64,000 nucleotides of DNA from Posidonia oceanica. Taxonomy: Eukaryota > Streptophyta > Magnoliopsida > Alismatales > Posidoniaceae. Within the stretch, counting starts at the first letter, position 1, and each line of letters begins with the position of its first letter. The DNA is taken from positions 63,244,001-63,308,000 of the forward strand of contig JAZBRS010000074.1 in assembly GCA_037176725.1 (NCBI GenBank). The letters are read 5' to 3'. Both the position numbers and the translations under genes were made by a program. A model generated the notes under the pieces. The model was not told the origin of the DNA and searched no databases. It saw only the letters and a program-made list of their open reading frames with translations. Of the stretch, positions 23,443 to 36,057 are shown piece by piece.

Positions 23443-24666
23443 GGCGATCACATCGGCTTCATCACCCGTGGAGTGACAGAGTCGAAAAACAAGTAAAAGG
23501 GCCGCCAAGGAACCAAGCTCTAACATGAGTGACTTGATCCACATCATCTCACATGTTGTCTAGGCCATGGATCTATACTATGCCTCTGCATTGGATCTGG
23601 AGACCACATTCTGCTTCTTGCTACGCCAAGTGACTAGATTACCTCTCACATATGTACAGAAACCTCACGTGGACTTCCTATCTCCCCTGTCTCCAGCATA
23701 ACTTGAGTCAGAATAGACCTCAACTCTTAGATAGGCACTCCTCCTATAATCCAAGCCCTTTCCTGATGCGCCCTTGACATAGGCAAGAACTCCCAAGGCT
23801 CCACTCCAATGTACTCTCCTAGGCTCATGCATGAACTGGCTTAGTAGATTGACTGCATATGATATGTCAAGCCGAGTGACTGTCAAGTATATGAGTTTCT
23901 CAATTAGTCATCTGTACTGACCAGGATTCTTTAACAACTCTGAAGTAGTGTCCCAGAAGGATGGTGTCTGCTCAATAGGTGTACTCTTTAGTTTGCAGCC
24001 CAAAAGTTTTGTCTCCTGAAGAAGATCAAGGACATACTTCCTCTGAAATAGTGTCATCCTCTTCTTAGCATATGCGAGCTCAATGCCCAGAAAATACCAC
24101 GGCTTCCCCATGTCCTTAGTGACAAAGTGTGTCCTAAGGTACTCCTTCTTCTCTCTAATACCTGCAGCATCACTACCTGTCAGTAATATATCATCAACAT
24201 TGACTGCTAGCAACACACACCCATTGGTAGTCCTCTTGTAGAAAATAGAATGATCGATTGCGCATCTCTTAAAACCACCTACCATAATCACCTCACTAAA
24301 CTTTTCAAACCAGGCTCTCAGACTCTATTAAGAGCATATATAGCCTTCTTCAGCTTGTACATTCTATCCTCCCCCTGAACAACTTACCCTAGAGGTTGCT
24401 CTATAAGAAACAAATCTGTAAAATCACCATATAAGAAGGTATTCTTCACATCCAGCTGGCACATCTCCCATGAATGATTGATAGCAATGGATAGAATGAA
24501 CCTAATAGAATTTAGCCTGGCAACTGGTGAAAATGTCTCTACATAATCTATTCCGTATGTCTGAGTGAAACACTTGGCTACCAATCTGGCTTTGTACCTG
24601 TCAACTATTCCATTTGCCTTGTACTTTACAGTGTAGACCCATCTGTAAGTGTCCTTATGACCGTCG
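23443..24666 (-). pseudogene. pol: Ty1-copia pol fragment: reverse transcriptase and RNase H
   Basis: Minus-strand remnant of a Copia polyprotein that copies element RNA into DNA. Reading leftward: RT N-terminal part (24584-24384; KARLVAK-like, then FSPVARLNSIR and QLDVKN), the catalytic region (24291-23908; VNVDDILLTGSD in place of the usual YVDDIL), then RNase H (23886 to about 23530; DISYAVNLLSQFMH, YSDSSYAGD, WRSKKQNVVSRS). Frames break: one frameshift between 24384 and 24291, a stop near 23896-23904, a stop at 23665-23667 (within the RKSTSGFC-like motif) and further stops downstream. Gag, protease and integrase are absent, and both ends abut Tat-type LTRs, so the fragment was the target of at least two insertions. 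Bases 23443-23525 do not match RNase H and are unassigned. It cannot encode a working enzyme. Confidence 0.92.
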
Positions 24667-27597
24667 CGTTGTGATGCCGGATGACCGACACGAGTGAAAA
24701 GAGAGGATCACAGATGAATGGTGAATCTGAGGATGAAAACTCGACTCGAAAACACCGAAAAATGGCAAAGAAAACAAAATAATAAGACAAAACGGAGTCG
24801 CCACCTAGTCTATTGTCGGAAGATGAGGAAAATCGAGGAAAAAAAATGATATGCATGCGATATGATGCAAAATGTATGACTCATGCCAATGGATGCAAAC
24901 ACGAAGGTCATTGCGGGCCAAGAGAAAGGGTAAGGACTCCTATTACGCATGGGGAAGGTGTTAGGCACCCCCATGCGCCCAAGAAGCGGTCTTTCTAGGC
25001 TAATCTCGCTCGCATGTGTGGAAATGTAGGCGATAATGCCAATTGATGTATGCTTGATGCTTATGCTTAGCAAATGAATGCATGCCATGCCAAGATATGC
25101 TTAATGTCATTTAAGAATGCGCTTAGATGTAAATGCCATGAGTTAGATGCTAAGAATGCATGATGGATGTCATGGAATCAATGATGAATGTCAAAACATG
25201 CTCTGGAATCACAATAGTAGAAGGGAAGCTAAGATACAAGCAAAGCAAAGTGGGAAATGGATGCTCTGTCCACTGTCCAGGTCCCTATGAAAAATGCGAG
25301 AGGTCTACGCGAGACCTTCCCATGGTTCAAGTTCATTACAGACAGTGAACTTCATCGCAGAATTGGATGCTTAAATCGTTTCAAAACATTGAAATGCCAA
25401 TCGGTAATGCTCGAGGGAACACCAGGGAACAAACAGGAACAATCAAAATGAAAATAGGCTACCTGGTTCACCCTCCCCATCCCCTATGCTCGTTGCCGGA
25501 ACCAATGGATTCGACAGCCACCGTGAGGCCCGGAATTCCACTGAACACAGCTGAGACTTTCTGAGGAGGTTAACGAAGGTAGAGACGCAAGAAGGAAAGC
25601 AAGCCAAAACAAAAGGAGAAGAAACGGAGGCCGTCCGACCCCCCACCATTGCACCTCACTGAGACACCGGCTTGGCACGGCCATTGACAAGAATCCGACC
25701 GAGGCACGGCTGCGTCGAGGTCGCAGAGGCGTCTGGAGCATCAGAGGGGCGATGGGTAATGGATGCACGCAAGAGGATGGGCTGCAGTTCGTGCTCAGGG
25801 GCTGCTCGCCTCACACGGCTACAAGCTCATCGCCGGCAGACACAAAACACGACGGAAAAGCGAGGAAGAGCAAACCGAGAAGGGAAGCACTAAATGTGAT
25901 GCAAACGACGATGAGAACACAATAACGCAGCAAGGATTGAAGCTACCAGAGCATAAGAGGCCAAGCACCTACCTGTGTGAATAAATGGGTTGTCCCTTCC
26001 GGCGAGCTTTGCGGCGGGTGTCTCCGGGTCAGCGGCGGCTCAGGGTGACAAGGTAGAGGCTGGGACAGGTGCTAGATGTTGCTGGTTGTTTAGGCTTGCT
26101 CGTAGGATGGCTGGCCTGAGGTGGGAGGCGGCACAGAGATTGGATTGATGTTTGGGTGGCTGGAACTAGAAATGAAGGTCGTTAAGGGTGGTGCAGGCTG
26201 TTGTAAGGTTGTGGTTATGTCTGGGAGTGGCTGGGTGATGCAGAGAAGGCCAGGAGAGTGTCCCAAGTGGCCGAGAATATGGAGAAGAGAAATATGGGGG
26301 CTGGGTGTGACTGGGGTGGTCGGAGAAGAAGGTTAATGGCTAGAATGTGTCTGTGGTTGGCTGGGAGGCATGCTCAGGCCAAGGGGATGAGCTGGGTGGC
26401 TGGCTGGAAGGTGTGAATGTGCCCTTTTTTCTTTTTTAAGGGTTCGGACCGGAGAAGGGTCTGAAAGAGAAGAAGGTCTTCACGGATGGGAGTGACGCGG
26501 AGAGGGAAAACGAAAAGATAAAGCAAAAGGGAGTCGCCACCTAGTCTATTCAATCGGGAGACGAGGAAAACCGAGAAAAGCATGAAAACATGCAAAAGGA
26601 TGCAATGATATGCAAAATGTATGACTCGTGCCAAGGACAAGGGCAAGATGGTCATTGCGGGTCCAGAGAAAGGGTAAGGACTCTTGTTACGTGCGGGAAA
26701 GGTGTTAGGCACCCCCAACATGCCCGAGTCAGTCTTTCTTGGCTAATCTCGCTTGCATTTATAGGATATCGACAAATGATTGCCTAACTGTACGTCCAAA
26801 GGACGAGGAATGCTATGCCATGCTATGGATGCTCAGATGCAAGCCTAAATGCCTAAATGTTGTAATAACATGCCCAAGTGTATACTATAAATGCTGTGAT
26901 GCATGGAAAAAGGGGAAACATACAATCTATGTACTCAGCTGTGCTGTCAGTGTCCCGAACGGGACGGGCCCTAGTTCGTAAGAACTTCTGACAGTAAACA
27001 TCACTGCCTTAATGCAAATGCAGGCAAGAAAACAAAGCGTCAATAAAACCACACAATGCAAGTGTACGACATGCAAAGGGGAAAGAGGATAGAAGCGATA
27101 AACCGTGCAAGGCGAGTGTGAAACAAAACATCAAGTAAAAAGCCACGCAATGCAAGTGTGAAACAAGCAAATGGGAAACAAAACAGGGTCGAAAAATCCT
27201 AATCTATATGCGCGAGAAAACAGATTGTGGAAACAATGCATGTGGTGCAAGTGGTAAGGTCCTAAGTGATATGCAGTGACTCAAGTGGGCTTATTTTGAA
27301 GATCTGGGGCCTGATCTGAAGTAACTTTGATTAGAATGGAAGATCATTCAACTAGGAAGATATGGATAGTTAGATCGTGAAAATCCAACGGTCTGATCAA
27401 AAGTTATTCAGTTTTCAAGTCAGATGGCTCAAGGGCCAGAAAAAGTGGTCTAAACGGGGGTCTAAGTGCAAATTACCCCTATGTGTGTGTAATGCAGGGT
27501 GTCCTACATGTAATGAGGCTAACAATACTCAAATAGATGCTATGGTGCGATATGCAATGATATGAAGTTGCAATGCATGCAAGAATGCAAAAGATAG

Positions 27598-27840
27598 GGG
27601 CCTAAGTGCAATTTAAAGTAAATGTAGGGGCCTGAGTGCAATTAAAGTAAATGCAAGGGCCTAAGTGTAATTAAAGTAAATGCAGGGGCCTAAGTGCAAT
27701 TAAAGTAAATGCAAGGGTCTAAGTGCAATTAAAGTAAATGCAGGGCCCTAAATGCAATTAAAGTAAATGCAATGGCCTAAATGCAATTAGAATAAATGCA
27801 GGGGCCTAAATGCAATTAGAATAAATGCAGGGGCTAAAAT
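27598..27840. repeat. 29-bp tandem repeat, about 8 copies
   Basis: Unit GCAATTAAAGTAAATGCAGG plus GGCCTAAGT, 29 bp, in near-perfect register with single-base differences. It is a locally expanded form of the 'TTTGCATTTAGGCCCC' periodicity found in all LTRs of this family. Confidence 0.9.
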
Positions 27841-28479
27841 GCAAATGCCACGTGTAGATGCATGCAATGCGATAAGGTCCTAAATGTGACAAGGACTAAA
27901 ATGCAATATGCTAAAATGTGAGGACCTAAGTGTAATGCCAGAAATGATGCATGCAATGCAAATATGTAAAGTCTTGAATGCATTTTAGACTAAAGTGTAA
28001 TATGCAATTAATTTGAGGACCTAAATGCAATGCTAGAAATGATGCATGCATGCAATGTAGTCCTGATGTGATTTGAATGAATGAATGCATGTAAGAGGAC
28101 TTAAATGCAAATAATGCAAAACTACAGAAATAGCAATGCAGTATGATTTAAATGCATGCAAATGGACCTATGTGTAAATATGCAGAACTATTGGACCTAA
28201 TTGTAAAGTGACTAGAAATGCTGTGAATGCAATAGGGTTCTAAAAATGAATTAAATGAAATTCAATGCATGAAGGACCTAAATGTAATAAAACTAAAATG
28301 CTGGATTAAGTGTTAATGCAATATGGTTCTAAAAATGGATTAAATGAAATGCAATGCAAGATAGACCTAGTTGCAATAAAATGAAAATGCTAGACCTAAC
28401 TGTAAAGAAATAAAAATGCAATGCATGCAACTACAGGACCTGTCTGCAATATAACTAAAGTGCAGGACTTAAACATAAT

Positions 28480-28950
28480 GCAATAAGGTTCTAAAGGAAG
28501 ATTAAATGAAAGCTAGACAGAAACTGGACTTACTTGTAATAAAAATAAAACTACAAACTAAAAGCTAATGTAATAAAGTTTCAAATGAAAATTAAATGAA
28601 ATGCAACATATAACTAGACTCAACTGTAATAAAAATAAAGTTGCAGACTAAAAGCTAATGTAATAAGGTTTCAAATGAAAATTAAATGAAATGCAACATA
28701 TAACTGGACTAAACTGTAATAAAAATAAAGTTGCAGACTAAAAGCTAAAGTAATAAGGTTCTAAAAAGAAATTAAATGAAATGCAACATATAACTGGACT
28801 AAACTGTAATAAAAATAAAGTTGCAGACTAAAAGCTAATGTAATAAGGTTCTAAAAAGAAATTAAATGAAATGCAACATGTAACTGGACTAAACTATAAT
28901 AAAAATAAAGCTGTAGACTAGAAGCTAATGTTCTAAAAAGAAATTAAATG
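28480..28950. repeat. 90-bp tandem repeat, about 5 copies
   Basis: Copies are marked by TAACTGGACTAAACTGTAAT at about 28611, 28701, 28791 and 28881, an exact 90-bp period. The unit is A-rich. Confidence 0.9.
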
Positions 28951-30104
28951 AAATCTAAACCAGGACAGGACCTATTTGTAATAAAAATAAACCAGCAGAT
29001 TAAAATGTAATGCAATAAAGTTCAAACGAAAATTAAATGAAATCATACACATAACTGGACTTGCATGTAATAAAGTAAAACTAAAAGACTAAACATTAAT
29101 GTAAAGCAAATGTAATAAGGTAAGAAAAAATAAATGAAATGATAACATTCGAATGAAATCAATCGTGCGGTAAAAAAATAAGTGAACAGTGCACCCAAGG
29201 CTCGTCGAGGAAGACGACCTCGCAGCGGCGCTCCAGGGGGCCAATGGAGCTGCGGAGAGGCCTGGAAGCCGGAGGCGGTTGTGCCGGAGGCATCATCGGC
29301 ATGGAGCGACGCCTGGAGCGTTCTGCCGGCTCCGGTCTACAGGTGCAGGCACAGCTGCGGGCGAAGGAGGAGGTGCAGGCGTCGGCTGAGCTCGCTCGGC
29401 GCGTGGCTAAGCTCACGGGGGTCTGGAGAGTCGGTCTGGAGGTGAGGGGAGCGCCCGGTGCGACAAAGCTCGCTCGCGGCTGGTGGCCGTCGCCGGGGAA
29501 GACGATGGATTCCAGCAAGGCGAAACGGCGAGATTCGAACCAGAAGATACGAGCGACGATCCAGGAAGCAATAAGGGGACCTAACGAAGCTAGTGGGAAC
29601 GTTCATTACCTGTGAGCGTACTCGGAGGGGTCTGACGACCTCGAATGGGTGCGGCCGAGGTGCGGCGAGCGGAGGTGCCGCTGGAGGCGTTGGGAAGCTT
29701 CAGGCGCGATCCGAGCGTGTCGACGGAGCTGCGGGGAGGGTCCGGGAAGCAATGGACAGTCCTCTCCTCCTCTCTGCACTCAGATGGTTGTAGTGGGTGC
29801 ACACAGTGATTTTTCACTCTCTTTCTTCTCTCTATAGCTCTCACAGGGGTCGGCCCTTGCAAGTGGGTTCGTGAGTGGCTCGTGAAGGTGAAGAGCGAAG
29901 GAGGAATTGTGTGGAAGCAAGGGAGAGGAGAAGGCGGGAAGCAAGAGCGGCCAATGCAGTTCCAGTCAGAGAAGCTAGGTTTTCTCTCCCTCCAAAAAAA
30001 GTGGAGGCTGCTACTGTTTATATTGGTGGGGAGATGAGGAGGACCAATGGATTCGATCTGAGCAGAGGGGATGGTCAGCCAAGATGAGGGTGAGGTGGAG
30101 GCAA

Positions 30105-30430
30105 TGGGTTTAGGGTTTAGGTTTAAAATGGGGATTGAAATGGGATTAGGGTTTAAGGTTTTGGGCTTTGAATGGCACTTGGATTTGGGGTTTGAGTACA
30201 TGGGTTTAGGGTTTGAGTGGATGGGTTTTGAATGGAATATAGGTTTGGGGTTTGAGTGGATGGGTTTTGAATGGAATATGGGTTTAGGGTTTGAATGGAA
30301 TGGGTTTAGGGTTTAGGGTTCTGAATGGCATTTGGGTTTGGGGTTGGAGTGGATGGGTTTTGAATGGAATATGGGTTTGGGGTTTGAGTGGATCGATTTT
30401 GAATGGCATTTGGGTTTGGGGTTTGAGTCC
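30105..30430. repeat. telomere-like and 39-bp GGATGGGTTTTGAATGG repeats
   Basis: TTTAGGG/TTTGGGG units alternate with GGATGGGTTTTGAATGGAAT in a loose 39-bp tandem of about seven copies. It sits near the 5' end of the solo LTR in the place occupied by telomere-like DNA in the other LTRs. Confidence 0.75.
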
Positions 30431-31407
30431 ACCAGAGAAGAGCCATTAATCCTGGAGTCAAAATGGGGTGTCTACAGAAGGTCAGATCAACCAGGGGAGT
30501 GACCAGAGGAGTGCAACTGGAGGGCTGGAGGTCGGTTGGACACTGTTTTATAGGATGGAGAACGCATGCAGGCCATCAATACAGATATGAGATCTGAAAT
30601 GGCCGACCGGATGTGTTTAAGGGATTGGATGGGGATTTGGTTTGCAAGTGGGGGTACGATGGTCCAAAAATGTTGAGGAACACACCTAGATTCATGCAAA
30701 CCAATGGAAAGTGAGGAATTGATGATCCACAAGGCGAATGGACCACTTAAACATCGGCTGCCGGAACCACTAACACAGGGCAAATGTGAGAGCAATACGC
30801 GAGGGCAATGCGCGATAGCAATACGTGAGAGTCCTATGCAGAGTCAGCTGCACTGATTTCTAGGCTTGATCCTTGGGTTCTGGGCCACCAGCGGGCTTGG
30901 GCTTATGGTTTTAAGGTGTTTGGATGTATTGGGGTTCTGTTTGAGGTGTTGGGCTAGGTTTGGGATGTTTGTGTGGGGTTTTGGGCTAGTTTTAGGAGAG
31001 GTGATGCCTCGTCGCGACTGAATCGAGCTCTTTTGGAGAAATCCACCTGCGAGTCGCGTCAAATCAGGGTGTCTACAGATGCCCCTCCCTGAGTGAGGCT
31101 GAGGGAACCAAGGCCGCTGCTCAAGATTGACAAGACACCCCGCCTAAAGTCGACGGAAGGGTGGTGTTTGCTGCTGGCGTGAGTCACTTACTCGGTTGAT
31201 GCACTGAAAATCATGACTCGTTGCCGCAATACAAATGTAGATGTGAGTGCAGATGCTGCTAATGATGCAATGCTGATGAAAATCATGCAATGCAGATGCT
31301 GATGTTGGTGCGATGCTTACGCTAGTGCTCATTGCGTTGAACACCACTGGGGGAATGCAGGTGATGCATGCGTGTGTGATGTTGATGTAAGATGATGTGA
31401 TGTTGTG

Positions 31408-31739
31408 CACTGAGCGGTGTTCGGCTCAAACGCGGGGGTGCCATTCGCTGAGCGGTGTACGGCTCAAACGAAAGCGATGCAAATGCTGTGCGCTGAGTGA
31501 TGTTCGGCTCAAACATGGGGGTGCCATTTGCTGAGCGGTGTACGGCTCAAACGAAGGTGATGCAGATGCTGTGTGTTGAGCTGTGTTCGGCTCAAACACG
31601 GGGGTGCCATTCGCCGAGCAGTGTACGGCTCAAACGAAAGCAATGCAAATGCTGTGCGTTGAGCGGTGTATGGCTCAAACACGGGGGTGCCATTCACCGA
31701 GCGGTGTACGGCTCAAACAAAGGCAATGCAGATGCAGTG
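31408..31739. repeat. 83-bp tandem repeat, four copies
   Basis: GAGCGGTGTACGGCTCAAAC recurs at 31450, 31533, 31616 and 31699, exactly 83 bp apart, alternating with a half-related GTTCGGCTCAAAC. One relic unit survives in the homologous place at 39525-39570, so the array expanded in this copy only. Confidence 0.92.
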
Positions 31740-32189
31740 TATGTGATGTTGATGTAGGTGCGGAATGCAGGTGTTGGTGTGGTGGCCGCACGGAGTATGT
31801 CAGCGCAATGAGAATGCGGTGCAATATAATGTGATGTGAATGTGATGAAATGCAGTAAAAATGTGATGCAATGTAATGACATGCAATAGAATGCAGTGTA
31901 TATACAGTGTAATGTGATGCCGAACATGCAATACCAAGAAAGCGATCCTGGCCACGCATTACTGTGGGTGTCATCCTGAGTCGGCAAACTGCATAGAGTT
32001 GCGGGTGCTGAGGGTGCTACCTTGAGCAATAAGCGAACCAGGGGTTCGATTTCTAAGCATGCAATGCCGGGTACAGACTCTACAGGGGACACATGGGAAG
32101 TGCGTGATGGCATGTAATGAGATGCAATGACATGCAACAAAATGCTATGCAATGCAATGAGACGCTAAGCGATAGAATGCAATGATGAG

Positions 32190-32475
32190 GGGTGTGATAA
32201 GTTGATGAACTCATCGCCGAATAGTTAGGGCTATCAGCCCGAGGAGTTAACGGACTCATCACCAGATAGTTAGGGCTATCAGCCCAACGAGGAGTTAACG
32301 GACTCATCATCGGATAGTTAGGGCTATCAGCTCGAGGAGTTAACGGACTCATCACTGGATAGTTAGGGCTATCAGCCCAAGGAATTAACGGACTCATCAC
32401 CGGATAGTTAGGGCTATTAGCCCGAGGAGTTAACAAATTCATCATCGGATAATTAGGGCTATCAGCCCGATGAGG
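32190..32475. repeat. 45-49-bp tandem repeat, about six copies
   Basis: Unit core GAGTTAACGGACTCATCACC plus GGATAGTTAGGGCTATCAGC. Matching arrays lie at 40443-40745 (same orientation) and, inverted and decayed, at 5225-5300 and 5885-6030. Confidence 0.92.
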
Positions 32476-32554
32476 GCGGAATGAGACGGGAATACCGAAC
32501 CCAAAGGTGCAATAGAGGTTTGTAGACGATCTCGTGACGATTAGGGTTGTTAGC

Positions 32555-33030
32555 TCGATGAGGATGGGACGATTCCAAGGGACAGCAAAGATGTCCCTGG
32601 TATCGAAGGCGATGACATTCCAGAGAGTCTATCAGTCAAGGGGAGTGGTGACAAGTCGGATGACTTGTAACCAAGGATGCAAGATGCGACGAGAATACCA
32701 CATCCGAAGGTGCCGCAGAGGTCCGTAGACAATCCCGTGACAGTTAGGGGTGTCAGCCGGATGGAGGATGAGATGATACCAAAGGGCAGCAAAGATGCCC
32801 CTGGTATCGAGGGCGATGACAGGCCAGCGAGTCTATCGGTCAAGAGGAGTGGTGACAAGTCGGATGACTTGTAACCATGGATGCAAGATGTGACGGGAAT
32901 ACCACATCCGAAGGTGCGGCAGAGGTCCGTAGACGATCCCGTGACAGTTAGGGATGTCGACCCGGATGCAGATGGGAATGTGATACCACGGGACAGTAGA
33001 AAAGATGCCCTCTGGTATCGGGCAAAAGAT
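32555..33030. repeat. ~205-211-bp tandem repeat, about 2.5 copies
   Basis: The marker GGTATCGAGGGCGATGACA recurs near 32599, 32803 and 33014 (spacing 204 and 211 bp), with an intervening GGTGACAAGTCGGATGACTT block in each copy. Related single units occur at 40745-41040 and, inverted, at 5450-5850. Confidence 0.82.
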
Positions 33031-33500
33031 ACCAGGGGACCGCCAAAGTGCCCTTGGCATCGAGATGCGAGGTGGAGACAAAACTAACATACTTGCCAAC
33101 CGAGTAGTTAGGAGTACCAACCCGATGTTGACATTTTAACAGGCGTCAACCGAACAGTTAGGGCTACCAGCCCGAATGGAGAAGAGTTAATGCAAGGATG
33201 AATGCAAGGAAAATGCGAGGAATGCAAGGGAGTTGCGATGAATGCAAATGGAAAAGCGAGAGATGTAGGGGAAGTGCAAGGGATGCAAGAAGGAAAGTGA
33301 TGTAGTGCCACAGAGTGGCAAACGATGAACATGCCGGTCATCACAGACCACCCAACGTAGTGGGCAGCCAAAACTGGAAAGCGCGGAGCCTTTGAGCGAG
33401 GGCTTTGAAAGAGTGCTCATCCTTGACTCCGATTTTCGAAAATAGCGAGAAGGGGAAAGACTGATTATTGCAATTATTATGTTTTTGTGGCTTCAGATTC

Positions 33501-36038
33501 TGTAGACATCCCATTCTGACAACCTCGAAGTTGGTGGATTTCTCCCGCAAGCTCGTTTGGACTCTGGAATGGCACTCCTTTTCAGACTAACCCATTTCTA
33601 TCCAAAACCAAACCTAAAACCCTTGCCTAAACCCCAAAGCCTCAACCCAAGCCTTTTTGCATTTTTTAAACCCTTTTAAGGCCCAAGCCCAAGCCCATTT
33701 TCAGCTTTTGCCTCCTGGGTGTGTTGTACGCTGGAATAGGCAGCGTCCAATGTCAGACGTGCCTTATGCTAGCGTCCAACGTTGGACGCCTTTTGCTCTA
33801 GCGTCCAACGGCTCGGTTGCAACAGCGGCTGCTCCGCCTCCTTCGGCTCACATCCCGTCCACTCCACCGTCCCTCCGCACTTACTACCCGTCCCCTCTTG
33901 CACTCCAGGCCATCCACTAACTTCCAAAGCCGAGTTACTCCACTTACTACCCATCTTTTCATCCCCAGCCCGTTTTCTGCACTTTGCTACCATGCTTGCA
34001 TCATGCCTCTTTTCGTGATTTATGCTTGATCCATGTATGCTTAGAGATGTCTGGCCCCTATGGCAACCATGCTTAGGCTTGCATCATGCCCTCTTAAGTT
34101 GCATGCTTTTTCCTTGGATTTTTATCCTTTATTTCCATGCATGCTCTCTCTTTATTTGCTTCTCTTGAATTATATGCTTGCTATGAATGTTTCTTCTTGC
34201 TCTGGCATGTCATCAGTAGTTTGCATGCATGTTAGTGGGGTTTAGAGCTGAGCTCCCCCTTGTGCAGGTGAGTTTGCATGTTGCAGGCGTTGGACGCCGG
34301 TGACTTCAGCGTCCAACGTTGGACGCTGCTGTCACCAGCGTCTAACGTCCCTGCTGCTCTGTCTTGTTCTTTTAAGCTTGCATGATGCTCTGATCTGTTT
34401 GTTTACGTGATTCCTGTGTTCATATGCTTGCTTAGCCTTCTTAGCATCTGATTCCTATGTTCATATGCTTGCTTAGCCTTCTTAGCATCTGTTTGTTTCA
34501 TAGCTTTCTTAGATCATATGCTATGTTTTGTGCATGTTCTTGTGTGTTTGTGCCTCCTAGTACGTTGTACGCTGCTGTTCCAGGCGTCCAACATTGGATG
34601 CTGGTTCAGCTCACGTCCAACGCTCTGGTTGAGCTTCATGCCTCGCACATGCTGCAGATGGTGAGTTTTTTTGGTTTCTTTCGCATCCTGTGCTTGCATG
34701 CTTAGTCTATGCTTGTCTCCAGTAGCCCAAATGCATGCTCCTATTTTTTATTTGTCATCTGTATGCCTATCTGTCTTGTTTTCTTCTGGCCTGTGTTGGA
34801 CGCCTGTCACTCTGGCATCTAGCGTTGGACGCCATGCCCTAGGGCGTCCAACATCCTGCTTGTTTCAGTTGCTAATTTTAGCTTGCCCCTTGCTCTGAAT
34901 CTGCTTCTGGTTTGCTGTCCTGTTCGCCCTACATGTCATGCACCCATTTAGCTGCATTCCTGCTTCTGTATTGCATTCATATAGCTAAGTGGCATCCTAT
35001 TTCAAAAGTTGCATGCTGTCTGCCTCCAGCAGGTGTTGGACAACAGTAATGCCAGCGTCCAACGTTGGACGCCGGTGTTGCCAGCATCCAACGGTTGCAG
35101 TAGGCTGAATTTGATTTTTAAAATGCTGACTTGATTTCGTTCGCCGTTTTCCGTGTTTTATGGCTTCTTATGCATACTACTACCCCCACGCATGCTGCCT
35201 AACCCCCGTTTTGGTTTTGCACCTCGCTTTTGCATCGTTTTCCGTGCCTTTGCATTGTTTTCCGCGCCCCTGCATCGTTTTCTGCGCTTTTACGTCGTTT
35301 TTTGTGCCCCTACATCGTTTTCCGCACCTTTGCATCGTTTTCCATGCCTTTGCCTCGTTTTCCGCATTTTCGCACCGTTTTCCGTGCCTGCTTTGGTTTC
35401 CCCTTGCATGTCGTAGCATTGCCTGGTTTTTTCCCCGCTGTTTTGTTTTATTGCCTGCATCTGCATTAGGGCTATGATGCTTACTGCCTAGGAGTTCTCA
35501 CGAACCAGGGTTCGCCCAGTTCAGAACACTAGCAGCGCTGCTGAGCACATAGATAGCACGTTTATTTCCCATGCATAGCAGGTAGACATTCATTGCATTT
35601 AAGCATTAGGCTAGCATTTCCCTGCATTAGCGCGCGAGATTGCCTAAGAAAGACCGACTCTCGGACGTATCGGGGGTGCCTAACACCTTCCCCGTGCGTA
35701 ACAGGAGTCCTTGCCCTTTCTCTTGGCCCACATAGACCTTTCCTTCATCCTAGGCACGAGTCATAGCATAGCATCGCATTGCATTGCATCCCTTTGCCCC
35801 CTCTTTGCATCCAGTTTTGCATGTCTTTTCATGCTTTACCCTCGGTTTTCCCTGTCTCCCAATTCAATAGACCTGGTGGCGACTCCGATTTGTCTTATCA
35901 TTTCTTTTTCTTCTTTTGCCAGCGTTTCCGAGTCGAGTTTCTTCCATCGAATCCTGCCGCATATAGTGAGCCTATTTTGATCGGTGCACGCGAGTTTTGG
36001 GCATCGTGCATGGACGATCAGAATTTAGGATTACTACA
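33501..36038 (+). repeat. 5' LTR, 2.5 kb, hairpin-module subfamily
   Basis: Starts TGTAGACATCCC at 33501 and ends ATTACTACA at 36038. It is the plus-strand relative of the two solo LTRs in 12698-19409. It carries one triplet and four paired 29-nt hairpin modules, a minisatellite TGCATCGTTTTCCG(C/T)GCC (35220-35400), the conserved R/U5-like part (35460-36038) and the PBS-like TGGCGACTCC at 35877. Confidence 0.9.
33723..35092. repeat. 29-nt hairpin modules: one triplet, four pairs
   Basis: Triplet 33723-33809; pairs start at 34289, 34564, 34795 and 35035. All 11 units are 29 nt with conserved 9-10-nt arms and variable 10-nt middles. Several arms carry single mutations (for example GTTGTACGCT, GCATCCAAC), but register is never lost. 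Confidence 0.9.
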
Positions 36039-36039
36039 G

Positions 36040-36057
36040 TGGCGACTCCACTGGGGA
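36040..36057 (+). other. primer binding site (tRNA-Arg-like)
   Basis: TGGCGACTCCACTGGGGA, one base after the LTR end at 36038. It differs from the site at 59221-59238 by a single base. Confidence 0.88.

Larger units (their letters stand above)
26412..30476 (-). mobile_element. solo LTR with TSD GAAGG
   Basis: A 4065-bp minus-strand LTR. It starts TGTAGACACCCCATTTTGAC at 30476 and ends ATTCACA at 26412. TSD GAAGG is at 26407-26411 and 30477-30481. Its 5' end is close to that of the plus solo LTR at 42330 (both continue with a CTCTTCTCTGGTGGACTC block). It contains TTTAGGG-rich repeats (30100-30430), a GC-rich block (29190-29790) with a donor-like CAG/GTAATG at 29605-29612, and two tandem arrays. 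Frames in 29182-30201 follow GC content and are not called. Confidence 0.9.
24667..31077 (-). repeat. minus-strand 3' LTR hosting a solo LTR
   Basis: Sense start TGTAGACACCCTGATTTG at 31077, directly after the polypurine tract at 31078-31090. The end is at 24667 (TCACAACG, terminal A mutated). Without the nested LTR and TSD copy it is about 2.3 kb. It resembles the LTRs of the 37314-61530 element: both share a 'GGGTGCTCTGTCCACTGT' block at 25255-25275 and 37497-37515. The left flank is Copia DNA. A donor-like CAG/GTAGGT (minus) lies near 25967-25974. Confidence 0.82.
31078..33500 (-). other. 3' internal region of a minus-strand Tat-type element
   Basis: It starts with the polypurine tract (31078-31090) next to the LTR and is homologous to 39158-41480. 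It contains an 83-bp tandem array, a tRNA T-arm-like motif (32043-32053), a 45-49-bp array and a ~207-bp tandem. No coding domain is recognisable. At 33501 it is cut by a plus-strand LTR; the continuation of this element is not seen on the far side, so the rest was deleted or displaced. Confidence 0.72.
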
